A stretch of DNA of 64,000 nt from Novipirellula artificiosorum (GTDB lineage Bacteria > Planctomycetota > Planctomycetia > Pirellulales > Pirellulaceae): contig NZ_SJPV01000005.1 in assembly GCF_007860135.1 (NCBI RefSeq), positions 496,400 to 560,399 on the forward strand. The letters are read 5' to 3'. The notes under the pieces are model-generated. The model ran no database searches. It was given only the letters and a program-made list of their open reading frames with translations, and had not been told where the DNA came from. This document shows positions 25,671 to 34,896 of the stretch, in pieces (the stretch's first letter is position 1; each line of letters starts with the position of its first letter). A program made the translations under genes and the position numbers.

Positions 25671-27170
25671 CTATCCTGCGCCGCGTTTTTGATAGCGTCG
25701 CTTTTTCTTCAGCGGAGTTTTTGCGGCGTCCGTAGCTGGTTTCGTTTCGTCCCGAATTCCGTCGAGATACCAGTCGAAGTACTTGGCACCGGCGGTGCGT
25801 TTGGCCGGCTTGGCTCTGTTGACGATTCCCGGTGGCGTCAACTCTGTCGACCATTGCTCTAATTCTTCCAGCATCTCTTGCGCGACATTTGGATGCAACG
25901 CGGCGAGGTTTTTTGATTCTCCGATGTCGCTGCTGAGGTCAAACAAATACTCGCGTTCGTTCAGCCGCACATACTTCCAGGTCCCCTTGCGCATTGCTGA
26001 CTGATCATTCCAACGCCAGAAGAGCGATTCATGAGGCGCCGCTTTCTGACTGCCGTCCAGGAACGGAATCAGATTCACTCCATCAAGTTCAGGATCTCTC
26101 GGCAGCCCGGCTACGGCAACCGCGGTCGCGGCGACGTCTAGTGTGATCACAGGCAGCGAGTAGACCTGGCCGTTTGGAATTCTTCCCTTCCAGTAGACGG
26201 CAAAGGGCACTCGGATTCCGCCTTCGGTCAGCATTCCTTTCTCACCATTGAGTGGATCGTTCAGAGATCCGTCCCAGCCAGGTCCGGTCGGAGCATCCAG
26301 TTTATGAAGCTTTAGCGGTGCGCCGTTGTCACTGATCACGAAGATCAACGTGTCTTCTTCCAGTTGGTGTCGGCGAAGCAACTGCATCATTTTGCCAACA
26401 CCGTCATCGACCGCCGAAAGCATCGCGAGGGCCTTGCGTCGGCGTTCCGGCATCTTTCCGGGGAACCGCTTGAGGTACTTCGGTGGGGGATCGAGCGGCA
26501 CGTGGGGAGCGCGATAGGCAGCGTAGAAAAAGAAAGGCTTGTCTTTGAAGCGATCGATGAACGTGCAGGCAAAGTCGGTTACCAGTTCCAGGTGATAACC
26601 ACCACCTTTCCGTTCCTGTGGCGAGATATCTTCGCCCTGCAGATTCATGTTCCAGTGACCAGGCGTCTTGCTGCGTTTGATCAGTACTTTGTCGAATCCG
26701 AGTCTAGCAATGTCTCCACTGTCGTTGGAACCAAGGTGTGACTTGCCGGCCATGCCGGTGACGTAGCCGGCTTGCTTCAAACGCTTCGGAAGATTCTGCA
26801 TCGTCCTGAAGCGATCCAACACGTCGCCTTCACTGTAAGCTCCGTTGGCTTCCATTCCAAAACGGTTTTGATAGACCCCTGAAATCAATCCAGCGCGCGA
26901 GGGAGCGCATTGGGGTGCGGTGCAGTAGCCGTCGGTCATGCGAGCTCCACCCGTCGCCAACGCATCGATATTGGGCGTTGCCACATCCTCAAAAATGCCC
27001 TGGCAGCTGAGATCCGAATAGCCGTGATCATCTGTGTAGATCACAATAACATTCGGAGGCCGCTCAGCTGCGTAACCAGTCAAACAGTAATAGCATGTTG
27101 CCAACAACGTGCAAAAGACATGGATGGAATTCTTGCACAAACTAGCTATCGTATTTCTTTTTAAGTCCAT
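25671..27170 (-). CDS. Secreted sulfatase (S1 family)
   Basis: 499 aa. N-terminus hydrophobic and Cys-rich (CTLLATCYYCLTGYAAE), signal peptide likely. IYTDDHGYSDLSCQG, QCAPSRAG with Cys88, and DNGAPLKLHKLD match the sulfatase at 20164 almost block for block, including WDGSLNDPLNGEKGML and the tail TAGAKYFDWYLDGIRDETKP. The two are recent paralogues. The C-terminus ends in a Lys/Arg-rich tail. It starts 7 bases after the GH51 gene stop, so clearly in the same transcript. Confidence 0.93.
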   Translation of the reverse strand: MDLKRNTIASLCKNSIHVFCTLLATCYYCLTGYAAERPPNVIVIYTDDHGYSDLSCQGIFEDVATPNIDALATGGARMTDGYCTAPQCAPSRAGLISGVYQNRFGMEANGAYSEGDVLDRFRTMQNLPKRLKQAGYVTGMAGKSHLGSNDSGDIARLGFDKVLIKRSKTPGHWNMNLQGEDISPQERKGGGYHLELVTDFACTFIDRFKDKPFFFYAAYRAPHVPLDPPPKYLKRFPGKMPERRRKALAMLSAVDDGVGKMMQLLRRHQLEEDTLIFVISDNGAPLKLHKLDAPTGPGWDGSLNDPLNGEKGMLTEGGIRVPFAVYWKGRIPNGQVYSLPVITLDVAATAVAVAGLPRDPELDGVNLIPFLDGSQKAAPHESLFWRWNDQSAMRKGTWKYVRLNEREYLFDLSSDIGESKNLAALHPNVAQEMLEELEQWSTELTPPGIVNRAKPAKRTAGAKYFDWYLDGIRDETKPATDAAKTPLKKKRRYQKRGAG

Positions 27171-27176
27171 TATGAT

Positions 27177-29684
27177 TCAAAGCCCTTTCATGCGTAGAAT
27201 CGTGACAGACAGGGGTTTCAGGGTATAGCCAAACGCCTTCCCAGCCTGGGTAAAGGTCGATGTCACCGGCGAAATCTTCAGCGGATGCGCAAAGGAGTTC
27301 TCGTCTTCGGGACGATCGCCATGCAGGGTGATGACGGAGACGGTCTTGTCGAGGTCCCCAAATCCCTTGAGGCTTAAACGGACATCCCGGCCCTGCGTTC
27401 TGGCATTCACCAGCTTAACAATCACCTCACCGGTTGTCTCGTCCACACCGGCATTGGCAAAGAAATTGGGCGCTTCGCGAATGGTGACATCCGTTCTATG
27501 AATCAACTCGCCGTCCAGGAAACAGCTGACTTGATTGCCCTGGAGCACGATCCTAATATCGTACCAGCGGCCCTTTTCAATGGCTCCGTCTTTAGACGTG
27601 ACAACACTGGCTGAGTTGTCTGCCACCAATTGAACGGTGTGACGGCTGTTACCCCAGCCGCCCAGGTTCCACTGCACATGCGAGTTGTCCTGATGGCGAA
27701 AGACGATGATGAACCCCTCTGCCCCACGATTGCGTTTGGCTTTTAACTCCAGGGTGTAGTCGGACCAACTTGTGTCCCCAACGACCGTCAAGGTATCTGT
27801 GGCCAAAGGATCCGTCTGGCGGTATGCGTCCTTTTGCGTTTCCCAAGTCCCCCGTTCGCTGTTCCAATCTGCGCTGCCCTGGGAAAATGCAGAAGCATAG
27901 AGCACCCGGTCCCCCTGGGTGACGCGCAGATCCTTGAACTCCGCATCCGTTAACCAGGTACGCAAGCCAATACGCCCCCGGGGCTCGATCGGGGCCGGTG
28001 CCTCCAGGTTGGAAACGGCGGTTTCGCACATCACGGTCGGCAAGTGCTCGGCAAACATCTTCTGCACATAAAACGAGCTTCGACCCAAAACCCGGCTGCT
28101 ATTGAAACGAATCAGATTGACGTCCCACTCGCGGTCGTTGACGTTTTCAAAGAGGGGCGCGTAAGAGGCCATGATCACATGATCGGAATTGCGTTCCATG
28201 CCCAGCATGAAGGCCGCCTCGGAGAGGGCCCCCATCAGATTTCCGCTGCCCACGCCCCGATTCACCGCGTATTCGCCCACATAGATCTTGGGGCCGGTGC
28301 GATCATAGCCGTCATATTTATTCGCATGAGCAAAGAACCAGTGGGGTCCGACATAGTAGTGTTCGTCGATGATCTCAACCGGGGCATCGGGAATTGCCTG
28401 ATTGGCAATGGTCAGAATCGTTGGATACGTCGCTTTGAGCGCCCGGTAGAATATGCGATAGGCCCGATGATAATCCGCCCCGCTGTTTTCATTGCCGATT
28501 TCCACATACTTGACCTTGAAGGGCTCGGGGTGGCCGTTCTGTACACGTAAGGCCCCCCACTTGCTGGAAGCAGGCCCCATCGCATACTCCAGGGCATCCA
28601 GGGTATCCTGGAGATAGATATCCACGATCTCCTGCTCGCTGGCCGTTTCGGAGTGACGGGCCTGGCAACTCATGCCCACATTGACCACATACATGACTTC
28701 GGCATCCAGGTCTTCCGCCATTTGCAGGAACTCATGGAACCCGAGTCCGTCGCTGGCCCGGTAGCCCCAGAGATCCCAGTGCCCCGGGCGCTGGGCAATG
28801 TCACCAATGGTCTCTTTCCATTGAATACGATTATCCAGAGTGCAGCCTTCGACCACACAGCCCCCAGGAAAACGGAGAAACTTGGGGCGTAACTCATGGA
28901 GTTTGCCCATCAGGTCCGCGCGCATGCCGGGGATGCGCTGCTTGTATGTATTTTCCGGAAAGAGGGACACCATATCAAACCAGAGGGTCGCCGGTTTTCT
29001 CAAACAGATCGCCAGCCTGGCCTTGGGGTCTGTGTCCTTGGCGGTCAGCACGCAACGATACCGCTTCCAGGGCCCGCCTACTCCGCGCACTCGTTTGCGT
29101 GCGTACACGGTTTGACCGTCCTGGCTTTCCAGGGTAATGGTTACAGGGCTCTTCTTGTCACTGCGGGCGTAAAAGGAGAGATGATAGTTTTCGCCCTTCA
29201 CCACTGACATCCCCCAATAGCCCTCATTGGCGAAACCAGCCCGGGCGCCGGCTTGCTTTAACTCGACCCGCAGGGCATGGGGGCTCTGCGCATTCAAGGG
29301 TCTCGTGTCATCCAGGGCTATCGCCACGTCGGCTCCACCCTGAGCGACGACAAACCAACCCCGCAAATCGGTTTTCGGCTTCCAGATCGTTTCCCAGCCC
29401 TTGTCCGTGCGTACCTTGCCGTTTTCGAGATGCATATGATCGGACATCTCGTTTTCTTCGAAGCTGCGGTTCTGCACCATCTCCGCATAGAGGCCGCCGT
29501 CGCCGGCATGATTGATCTCCTCATAGAAGACCCCGTATAGATCCGGACTGACCTGGATCCGCTTTCCCTGCGCATCGACATCCACACGAACAGTCTCGGC
29601 GTTGGCCCACGGGGCCAGCACATGGGCCAGGACAATGACGCTCATTCCCATGATGACACACTGTCTCCACGGCAGTCGTTTCAC
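27177..29684 (-). CDS. Secreted GH51 alpha-L-arabinofuranosidase with C-terminal lectin-like domain
   Basis: 835 aa, signal peptide ending near ANAET. YGVFYEEINHAGDGGLYAEM and QNRSFEENE are the GH51 N-terminal signature; a carbohydrate-binding-like insert follows (about residues 90-225). EIGNENSG gives acid/base Glu399 and YVGEYAVNRG nucleophile Glu471. Residues about 600-740 form a concanavalin-like domain of the 3-keto-disaccharide hydrolase/LamG kind (AKRNRGAEGFIIVFRHQDN, GGWGNSRH, WYDIRIVLQGNQV) placed between the barrel and the last beta-sandwich strands. It removes arabinofuranosyl residues. The 12-base gap to the GH127 gene implies co-transcription. Confidence 0.92.
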   Translation of the reverse strand: MKRLPWRQCVIMGMSVIVLAHVLAPWANAETVRVDVDAQGKRIQVSPDLYGVFYEEINHAGDGGLYAEMVQNRSFEENEMSDHMHLENGKVRTDKGWETIWKPKTDLRGWFVVAQGGADVAIALDDTRPLNAQSPHALRVELKQAGARAGFANEGYWGMSVVKGENYHLSFYARSDKKSPVTITLESQDGQTVYARKRVRGVGGPWKRYRCVLTAKDTDPKARLAICLRKPATLWFDMVSLFPENTYKQRIPGMRADLMGKLHELRPKFLRFPGGCVVEGCTLDNRIQWKETIGDIAQRPGHWDLWGYRASDGLGFHEFLQMAEDLDAEVMYVVNVGMSCQARHSETASEQEIVDIYLQDTLDALEYAMGPASSKWGALRVQNGHPEPFKVKYVEIGNENSGADYHRAYRIFYRALKATYPTILTIANQAIPDAPVEIIDEHYYVGPHWFFAHANKYDGYDRTGPKIYVGEYAVNRGVGSGNLMGALSEAAFMLGMERNSDHVIMASYAPLFENVNDREWDVNLIRFNSSRVLGRSSFYVQKMFAEHLPTVMCETAVSNLEAPAPIEPRGRIGLRTWLTDAEFKDLRVTQGDRVLYASAFSQGSADWNSERGTWETQKDAYRQTDPLATDTLTVVGDTSWSDYTLELKAKRNRGAEGFIIVFRHQDNSHVQWNLGGWGNSRHTVQLVADNSASVVTSKDGAIEKGRWYDIRIVLQGNQVSCFLDGELIHRTDVTIREAPNFFANAGVDETTGEVIVKLVNARTQGRDVRLSLKGFGDLDKTVSVITLHGDRPEDENSFAHPLKISPVTSTFTQAGKAFGYTLKPLSVTILRMKGL

Positions 29685-29696
29685 GTCTTTAACTCC

Positions 29697-32104
29697 TTAC
29701 TGAAAATTAGCCGCTTGGCCGGTTGTCTCTGTTTCCGGCGCAAGTATCTCAATATGAAACACCCCCCCTACGATCCCCTCGATGCCGGTAAAGCGAATAC
29801 CGACCTTCTTCTGCTCCCCTGTCACGGCCATTGGAATCGGATAATCCACCGTAAAAAACTCTCCCGGCTCATTCCTGTGCAGTGTCTGGGTAGCGAGTTT
29901 GTGTTCACCCGCATAGATGTCGAATCGACGCTTGATTGTCCCCCCCCCCAATAGCGCACACGCAACATCATGGCGGTTCCGGGTTTCACATCCAGGACAT
30001 AAGAAAACCAGCCACCGAGTTGCGCATCCCGCCAGGTGTTGCCACGAAACTCGCCGGTTCGGCTCTCTGCACCGGCAAAGGCATGATCAATCTCAGACTG
30101 CTGGTTGCCGATCAATACCTCATCGACCAGACGCTTCGCCCGCGTCTGTTCCACTTGCCGTTGTCTTGCCAACTCGGTTCTTTGGGTCTGCCACTGCGCC
30201 GCGGTATAGCCATCCAGGTACTGGGCATAGCGTTGCGTGATGCCGCGCCAACTTGGGAGCAACGTCAAGGCTGCCGTGGCAGCGTCGGTTCCGATGCGGA
30301 AGGTTAGCGTCTTATCGTCAACGGGCTTAAGCCAACTTTCCAAGGGCCGGTCCAGAGCTGTTAATGCCGGCACGTCAGGAAGAGGCCACTTCCAACGAGC
30401 TGCGCTGCCACCGCCTTGCAGGTCTGCAATCTCGATGTTGTCGCGTCCGAGCGCCGCGGCTAGTACCACTGGACCGTGGGTGATCGCTACCTTGGTCGGA
30501 TCGTCGGGCAGTCGCTCCAGCCTTGGTCGCATGGGCAGTGTCCAGACAAGGGTGTCGCCTTCTTGCCAAGTACGTCGGAGGGTCACGTATTGCCCCGGTC
30601 CACCGGAAAACGCTGTTGGCTCACCGTTCACGGTCAAACTTGCACCATTTGCCCAAGCCGGCCAGCGCAGACGTAGGGTTAAGGGCACCGGGCGGGTAGG
30701 CGACAGACGCAGGGTCACCTGTTCTGAATCGGGGTAGGTGGTTTCCATGCGCAGCTTCAAGCCGCGTTCGGACCAGTCGAGTTCCGAAGGGATGAAAAGA
30801 TTTACCCATAGACTGTCTGCGTCGTGGAAGTAGATGCTCTCTGCGTACTTGGTATGATTCTCCATCCCCGAGCCGACACAACACCAGAAGCTGCGGAATG
30901 GGGTGCTAAAGGCCTGGGGATAGCCGCCGTGGAGTTTGTATTTGTATGTGAACATACCACTCTCCGGGTGCTGGCTGGCCAGGATGTGGTTGTATAGAGC
31001 ATGCTCGTAATAATCCATCAATTCGGAGCGGGGCTCGATCATGAACAGCAGGCGGTCAAGTTTGAGCATGTTGTAGGTATTGCACGTCTCGGTCATGTCA
31101 CCCTGTAGACCCTCGGCCAACTGATCGGGTTGACCGAAGCGTTCGTCGGAGCTGTTACCACCATTGACGTAGGTATAGTGCTTCCGTACGTAGGAAAAGA
31201 AATTCTCCGCCGCTTGACGGTCACGCACGGCACCAGTTGCCAGATAACGGCGGGCCACGCCGACAAACTTCGGTACTTGCGTGTTGGCATGAACTTCGGC
31301 AAGGACCGAGGCATCGCAGTCGGCTAGCGAAGCGAGAATGGCGTTATGATAAAACTTCTTGGACAGATCGAGATAACGGATCTCTCCGGTGATCTGATAA
31401 AGCTCCACCATGGATTCCAGCATGCCCCCGTGTTCGGCCTCCAGCATGGTCTGAATCTGATTGTCACTCATCGGACTAATCACCGACTCCGCCCAATCGG
31501 CGAATTGGATGAGAACGTTGTATGCCTTTTGACTACCCGTGAGACGATAGGCGTCGATCAGACCGGCAAAGAGTTTGTGCTGCCAGTACCAGGGGACCCA
31601 ACTGTCGTTGACCTTGAAGGTGTTGCCGTTGGGGAAATAGATGCGGCCCTGGGAGAACTGTTCGAAGACCTCAATGTCCTGGCTGCCGAGATAGCCGTTC
31701 CCATACGCCTCCTGCACCTCCGCCATTTCCTCTACCAGCCGTTCAACGGCTTGCTTAAAACGCTCGTCTCCGGTAGCAGCGTACTGCAGCGCACAGGCCG
31801 TTAGGTAATGTCCGCAACAAGCACTTCCTTGCAACCAACCACCATAGGCGGGCTGCTTCGGCATCAACCCTGCCTGCGTGCGCATTTGCGCCATTTGGCG
31901 GTCGGGATCGAGCCGCAGTAGATATTTCGCGTTGAGATCACGGGCGTGCGTGAACTCACTGGGCAACAAACGCACCCGTCCCAGCTTGAAGGGAAGAGCC
32001 CGAAGAGGAGATGGAACCGTTGGGGTCGTCGCCCGCTCTTCGCCGCCGTCGGCAAAGGGGGCGCATAGGGACGCCAGCAGTATGAATACGAAGCGCTGTT
32101 TCAT
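29697..32104 (-). CDS. GH127 beta-L-arabinofuranosidase, frameshifted at a G10 tract
   Basis: Start ATG 32104 (frame open to 32170); signal peptide ends near ADGGE. GH127 (DUF1680) zinc-thiolate site: ETCNTYN (Glu339, Cys341) and FWCCVGSG (Cys408, Cys409), with Cys409 or its neighbour as nucleophile. The barrel frame ends at 29822 in junk after YWGGG, because a run of ten G on the coding strand (plus-strand C 29940-29949) shifts phase. In the other frame the protein goes on with GTIKRRFDIYAGEHKLATQT to a stop at 29697. One more G would give an uninterrupted protein of about 802 aa. The broken part is the C-terminal accessory beta domain; the catalytic part is intact. Confidence 0.87.
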
Positions 32105-32129
32105 TGTTGGAATTGAGTCTTGCGGCATT

Positions 32130-33992
32130 TCACTTAGCTTCCTGTTTGATAAGTACAACCCAATCTTCATGAGGCTCCTGGGGCGGGCCTCCCAGGAAAA
32201 TCACACCGCCCGCGTCGATTGACTGCGGTGTTCCCGCAAATTCCCCGGAGCGCGGATTAAACCAACGTTGTGAGAATGGCCCCTTCACCCTGGAGAGATC
32301 GAGTGTGCCGCCCAGCGCCGCATTGGGAAGATAGATGGCATAGATCTTTCCTTCCTTGGCCAGGACCTGCGGAGGCAGTGGGACGGTCTTCCCTTGGCCA
32401 ATGCCTACCTGGTAAACCTCGTCGACTTGGACTAACTCGTCCGCTGGTTGCATCTCCCAGAACGGCAAATTCTCCTCCATGAAGCGGCGTGCGTACCAGG
32501 TAAAGCGCCAGAGCTCTTCTCGGGCAGGTGTCTTGAAGCTATTTGTGTTGATCAGGTCGGCGAGTATGAACTCGATCATGCCCCCGGAGAGGAGCGTGGG
32601 CCAGAGTTTTTCCTTGCGCTGCCGCTCGGCATCGTCGACCGGCAGCCAGGACTTCTGCCCCTGATCCACCGTGAATTCGTCCAGCGACACGGGTAACGGC
32701 CGGCCAGCGGAAATCGTGGCCGAGCGTATCGCCTCTGTCACCACATGGATGGGACGTTGATTCAGCTGGATGGAGGTAAGGCTGAAACGCGGATCCCCAA
32801 ACAGGAACGCCAATTCCTCTACAGGGTCGTGGGCCGTATGCACGGTAATCGGATGGTCATAAGCATCGAGCCGACCGAGATAGTCAGCGAAGGCACGGAT
32901 GCGATCGGGGCCGAGATCATAGTCCACATTGAACTCTTCACAGAGGTTCCATTCCATTGCCAAGTGATGTCCGAAGCGAGCCACCAGTTCACGGTAGTAG
33001 AGTTTTCGCTCCGGTCCCAATTCTCCACCATCCAGTTCCTTCTTGTTGGCGGCCTCGGCCTCATTCAGTACGAGATGAAGAAACAGCCCCCGACGCTGGG
33101 CATGGGAAAAGACCATCTCCCATTGGGCAAGCTTGCTGATGTCATAGTGCAGATTGTCGTTCGCGGGATGTCCCTTGGGATCGGGGGATCCGGCCCAGGG
33201 CCACACATCCTTTCCATCCCCACCGATATTGTGTGTGAGCAGATAGATGCTGTTGACCCGCTGCGCCGATAGATAATTCAATGCCCCGATCAGACCGCGT
33301 CCCCGCCCCGTGCCCCAGTCCGGATCGCCGGGAGACCAGTCAGGAATGTGGTCCGCATAAGTGTGGTTCGGCGGAGTGGCGTCGAATCCAGCATAACCGA
33401 GTAGGTTCTCGGGGCTGTCCGTTCCGCCACGAATCCAATGGGGACCATCGGCAAACTTCAGATAGTGCGTGCCGTTGTATTGGAGCCGCCCCCATTTGAG
33501 AAAGCCGGGTGCCTGTAGATCCCTCGCAGCTATTGTGAACTGTCCGCGAACACCGTCTCCCGAAAGCGGCGAACCGGCTTGCGGATCAAGTGAAATCGCA
33601 ATGCGATCTCCCGCGCGAAACGAAGTTTGGTAGTGCCATGTGCCCGGCTCATCGGGCGTGAAACGAACTCGCCAAATGTTACCCGTGCCGTTGCCTTCAC
33701 CGTCGCCATCGAAAAAGCCGGGGACATCGTAGCGCTGTCTCGATGGCCCAGTAAATTGAACACCAAAGCGAACGTCAAGAAAGGGATTCGGTGCGTTGTC
33801 GGTCTCCGTTGCGGCGGGGCCGGCCAGGTCCAGTGTCACCGGATGCCACGGCTTCAGTTCTCCGGAGAGCTCCATAATCACGGTGCCATTCACCTCATCG
33901 TATACTCGTTCGCTCACCTGCGCTGAAGCAGCACTGGCGCAAGAAATGAGGACACCGCAAACCCAAGTTAAACGTCTCGTAAACTCAGTCAT
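32130..33992 (-). CDS. Secreted DUF5060-type glycosidase
   Basis: 620 aa from ATG 33992; the open frame extends to 34094. Signal peptide ending ASAQ. Residues about 25-130 (VMELSGELKPWHPVTLDLAG and VRFTPDEPGTWHYQTSFRA) are the DUF5060 immunoglobulin-like domain. A TIM-barrel of the kind found in DUF4038/GH5-like enzymes follows (LKFADGPHWIRGGTDSPENL, GRGLIGALNYLSAQRVNSIY, EWNLCEEFNVDY with likely catalytic Glu, SLDEFTVDQG), ending in a small beta domain. Members act on plant or algal polysaccharides but the bond cleaved is not certain. The start overlaps the upstream GH78 remnant stop as ATGA. Confidence 0.8.
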   Translation of the reverse strand: MTEFTRRLTWVCGVLISCASAASAQVSERVYDEVNGTVIMELSGELKPWHPVTLDLAGPAATETDNAPNPFLDVRFGVQFTGPSRQRYDVPGFFDGDGEGNGTGNIWRVRFTPDEPGTWHYQTSFRAGDRIAISLDPQAGSPLSGDGVRGQFTIAARDLQAPGFLKWGRLQYNGTHYLKFADGPHWIRGGTDSPENLLGYAGFDATPPNHTYADHIPDWSPGDPDWGTGRGRGLIGALNYLSAQRVNSIYLLTHNIGGDGKDVWPWAGSPDPKGHPANDNLHYDISKLAQWEMVFSHAQRRGLFLHLVLNEAEAANKKELDGGELGPERKLYYRELVARFGHHLAMEWNLCEEFNVDYDLGPDRIRAFADYLGRLDAYDHPITVHTAHDPVEELAFLFGDPRFSLTSIQLNQRPIHVVTEAIRSATISAGRPLPVSLDEFTVDQGQKSWLPVDDAERQRKEKLWPTLLSGGMIEFILADLINTNSFKTPAREELWRFTWYARRFMEENLPFWEMQPADELVQVDEVYQVGIGQGKTVPLPPQVLAKEGKIYAIYLPNAALGGTLDLSRVKGPFSQRWFNPRSGEFAGTPQSIDAGGVIFLGGPPQEPHEDWVVLIKQEAK

Positions 33993-34798
33993 TTTGCTTC
34001 TTCCCTGCTCTTGTTTCTGGACTCGGGTAGGCGTGACGGCGCATTTGTCGGCGCGGGAAATCGAAACCGATACAGACCCGTACCAAGCCGGCATTCGATC
34101 CCGTTGGTGTTGTTCTGTATCAACTCACAACCTGGACTTTTTTCCAATGTCGCTTCGACTTCCTTGACAAGTGTGGCACTGTCGACCGGGAATCGTGCGT
34201 TTTCGTAACTATTGGCCGGAATGCGAACGGTCCAAGCAATCTCGCCGGAGACCTGTGCCCAGCCGCTTTCCAACGAACCGTAGGGCGTCGTCGTCACCAG
34301 TGGGAAAGCGGGACGCAAATGAACGTGCTTGAACGCCGGCTCGTTGCGGTCGGGCGAAACTCCACAGAGGGTCTGGGGGAACCAGCGAGCCGGTTCCTGG
34401 AATTCATTTTGGCAAGCCGTATTCCGACTCGGAAGCTCTTGCGGAAGGGTGGGGCCTTCGGGAATTGTCTGGTTGCCGGATTGCAGCATCCAGGCAAAGC
34501 TCGGAAAACGCGCGTCCGACATCATGTCATAACAGGTTTCGATCAAGCCGTGATCACTGTACACGTCGTACAGAAGCTGATGGGTGATATGACCCGCAGC
34601 GTAGTGATTGTTGTAATGGCGTTTCATGTCTTCGAGACAATTGTCGAGTAGCACAGGAATATCCCCCGGCGGTGCAACGCCTTTGGCGATGGCCAACGGC
34701 GTGCGCATGAACTCGCAGCGCAAGTCGACAATTCGCGTGGACGCGGAGACTGGGGCAGCAACCAAAAGAAGGGCCATCGCCAGGAACGAGTTTCTCAT
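33989..34798 (-). pseudogene. GH78 alpha-L-rhamnosidase with the middle deleted
   Basis: 269 aa from ATG 34798 (frame open to 34900). A signal peptide (FLAMALLLVAAPVSAS) and the GH78 entry VDLRCEFMRTPLAIAKGVAP are followed directly by GDIPVLLDNCLEDMKRHYNN and HITHQLLYDVYSDHGL, which belong to the second half of the alpha-barrel. Late GH78 motifs FPSFAWMLQSGNQTIPEG and NEFQEPARWFPQTLCGVSPD and the C-terminal beta domain are present. A full rhamnosidase is 850-1100 aa; the N-terminal beta domains and most of the barrel with the catalytic acids are gone, in frame. Confidence 0.75.
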
Positions 34799-34896
34799 GA
34801 TGAAACCTCCATGCCCTCGAAGCATGCCCGGGAAATCCCGATCAAGAAGCACCGACTTCGGTGCCATGGCATCTTCATTGGATTTGTTTACCCATC

